Shown: positions 31,169 to 32,264 of the stretch, in pieces
Layout: each line of letters starts with the position of its first letter
Position numbering within the stretch: the first letter of the stretch is position 1
NCBI RefSeq assembly: GCF_937941905.1
Contig: NZ_CALDGS010000076.1
Coordinates: forward strand, 1 to 32,264
DNA: 32,264 nucleotides
Direction of reading: 5' to 3'
DNA from: an uncultured Mycolicibacterium sp.
GTDB taxonomy: Bacteria; Actinomycetota; Actinomycetes; Mycobacteriales; Mycobacteriaceae
Made by a program: the position numbers and the translations under genes
Notes under the pieces: model-generated
What the model was told of the DNA's origin: nothing
Database searches by the model: none
The model's input: only the letters and a program-made list of their open reading frames with translations

Positions 31169-32264
31169 GTGGCCGAGCCGATCGACGAGCACTTCACCGC
31201 CACCGTGGCGGCCTGGCGGCCGCCGCCCGAGCCGGGCCCGGCCGGGCCGCTGGACGCCACGGCGCTGCTGGCCCTGTTCGACGCCCAGGCCGGCAGCCGG
31301 CACCTGGACTTCGCGGCCCGGCAACTGCGGGCGGCCGGCCGGGGCTACTACACCATCGGCTCGGCCGGCCACGAGAGCAACGCCGCGGTGGCCGCCGCCC
31401 TGCGGCCCACCGACCCCGCGCTGCTGCACTACCGTTCCGGCGGTTTCTATCTCGCCCGCGCCCAACAGGTCGCGGACCCGGGCGAGGCGCTGCGCGACGT
31501 GCTGGCCGGGGTGGTCGCCGCCGCGGCCGACCCCATCTCGGGCGGTCGGCACAAGGTGTTCGGCCGGCACGACCTGGCGATCATCCCGCAGACCTCCACC
31601 ATCGCCTCGCACCTGCCGCGCGCGGTCGGCACCGCGTTCGCCGTCGGCCGCGCCCGCAAGCTCGGCGTGCCCTGCGCGTGGCCGGCCGACGCGGTGGTGG
31701 TGTGCAGCTTCGGCGACGCCTCGGCCAACCACTCCACCGCCACCGGCGCGATCAACGCCGCGCTGCACGCCGCCTACCGCGGGCTGCCGCTGCCGCTGCT
31801 GCTGGTCTGCGAGGACAACGGCATCGGCATCAGCGTGCCGACCCCGGCCGGCTGGATCGAACACACCTGGGCAGCCCGGTTCGGGCCGGCGTATTTCCCC
31901 GCCGACGGCGCCGACCCGGCGGCGGTGTTCGAGGCGGCCGCGGCCGCCGCCGGGTACGTGCGGCGCCGGCGCCGCCCGGCCTTCCTGCACCTGCGCACCG
32001 TGCGGCTGATGGGCCACGCCGGCAGCGACTACGAACCCGGTTACCGCAGCCCGGCGCAGATCACCGCCGACTACGCCCGCGACCCGCTGCTGGGCACCGC
32101 GAAAGCCCTTGTCGAACAGCACATCCTGACCCCGAAGCAGGTGCTGGAACGCTACGAGGCCACCCGCGCGCGGGTGGCCGCGGCCGCCGCCGAGGCCGCC
32201 GGGTCGGCCCGGCTGGCCGACGCCGCGGCCGTCACCGCCCCGCTGCGGCGCACCCTCGACGAGG
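31169..32264 (+). CDS. Thiamine-diphosphate-dependent dehydrogenase E1 component, 3' truncated by window
   Basis: The frame is open for 365 codons from GTG 31169 to the window edge. The visible part matches the alpha half of 2-oxoacid dehydrogenase E1 (pyruvate or branched-chain type). YYTIGSAGHESNAAVAAAL and the HYRSGGFYLARA segment occupy the substrate-channel region. The thiamine-diphosphate motif starts at G182-D183-A-S and ends near E215-D216-N217-G218; the usual forms are GDG and NN, so it is a variant. LMGHAGSDYEPGYRS corresponds to the phosphorylation-loop region. It starts 5 bases after the HAD gene. Whether a beta domain is fused, and whether E2 follows, cannot be seen. Confidence 0.85.
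   Translation, partial: MAEPIDEHFTATVAAWRPPPEPGPAGPLDATALLALFDAQAGSRHLDFAARQLRAAGRGYYTIGSAGHESNAAVAAALRPTDPALLHYRSGGFYLARAQQVADPGEALRDVLAGVVAAAADPISGGRHKVFGRHDLAIIPQTSTIASHLPRAVGTAFAVGRARKLGVPCAWPADAVVVCSFGDASANHSTATGAINAALHAAYRGLPLPLLLVCEDNGIGISVPTPAGWIEHTWAARFGPAYFPADGADPAAVFEAAAAAAGYVRRRRRPAFLHLRTVRLMGHAGSDYEPGYRSPAQITADYARDPLLGTAKALVEQHILTPKQVLERYEATRARVAAAAAEAAGSARLADAAAVTAPLRRTLDE

Noticed and set aside
1..32264. CRISPR arrays, tRNA/rRNA genes, insertion sequences, attachment sites and prophage genes
   Set aside because: No regularly spaced repeats, cloverleaf-like segments, transposase motifs or integrase genes were found on reading both strands. A tool-based scan could not be run.

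Overview
This is a high-GC chromosomal segment from a mycobacterium, probably a Mycolicibacterium-like, non-tuberculous species. Three things suggest this. The gene order DUF177, rnc, mutM, OsmC, acyP, smc, ftsY, amt, glnB, glnD, ffh and then rpsP, KH, rimM, trmD, lppW, rplS, lepB, rnhB, DUF2469 matches, from memory, the M. tuberculosis Rv2926c-Rv2901c block. Many genes appear leaderless, with a TANNNT-like -10 box 6-9 bases before ATG or GTG. GTG starts are frequent. No rRNA, tRNA, insertion sequence, phage gene or CRISPR array was seen. There is no gene-free stretch longer than 300 bases.

Layout. (1) 111-3047: an overlapping DUF177-rnc-mutM operon (rRNA processing and DNA repair), followed by an OsmC-like protein and acylphosphatase. 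(2) 3074-8112: smc and ftsY. (3) 8129-12597: the nitrogen-control operon amt-glnB-glnD. It is preceded by a perfect 13-bp hairpin and a GlnR-type operator with 22-bp periodicity. (4) 12640-15309: ffh and an amidohydrolase. (5) 15297-18762: a convergent DacB2-type D,D-carboxypeptidase, a SnoaL-like protein, an MgtE magnesium transporter and a SAM methyltransferase. The pknI region that lies near here in M. tuberculosis is absent. (6) 18801-24555: the ribosome, tRNA-modification and secretion block. The two ribosomal-protein transcription units (rpsP and rplS) share a 12-base promoter core and have leaders of about 125-140 nt. (7) 24577-32264: a six-gene co-directional cluster with gaps of at most 25 bases. 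It encodes an APH-like/P-loop kinase fusion (Rv2004c type), a zinc alcohol dehydrogenase, a PEP-synthase-like enzyme, a tandem universal stress protein, a NagD-type HAD phosphatase and a thiamine-diphosphate dehydrogenase E1 cut by the window edge. A DosR-like palindrome lies upstream. This set looks like a hypoxia/dormancy metabolic module.

Most of the window is conserved housekeeping sequence. The points most worth following up are the nested hairpin/GlnR architecture upstream of amt, the matched promoters and structured leaders of rpsP and rplS, and the stress/redox cluster at the right end.
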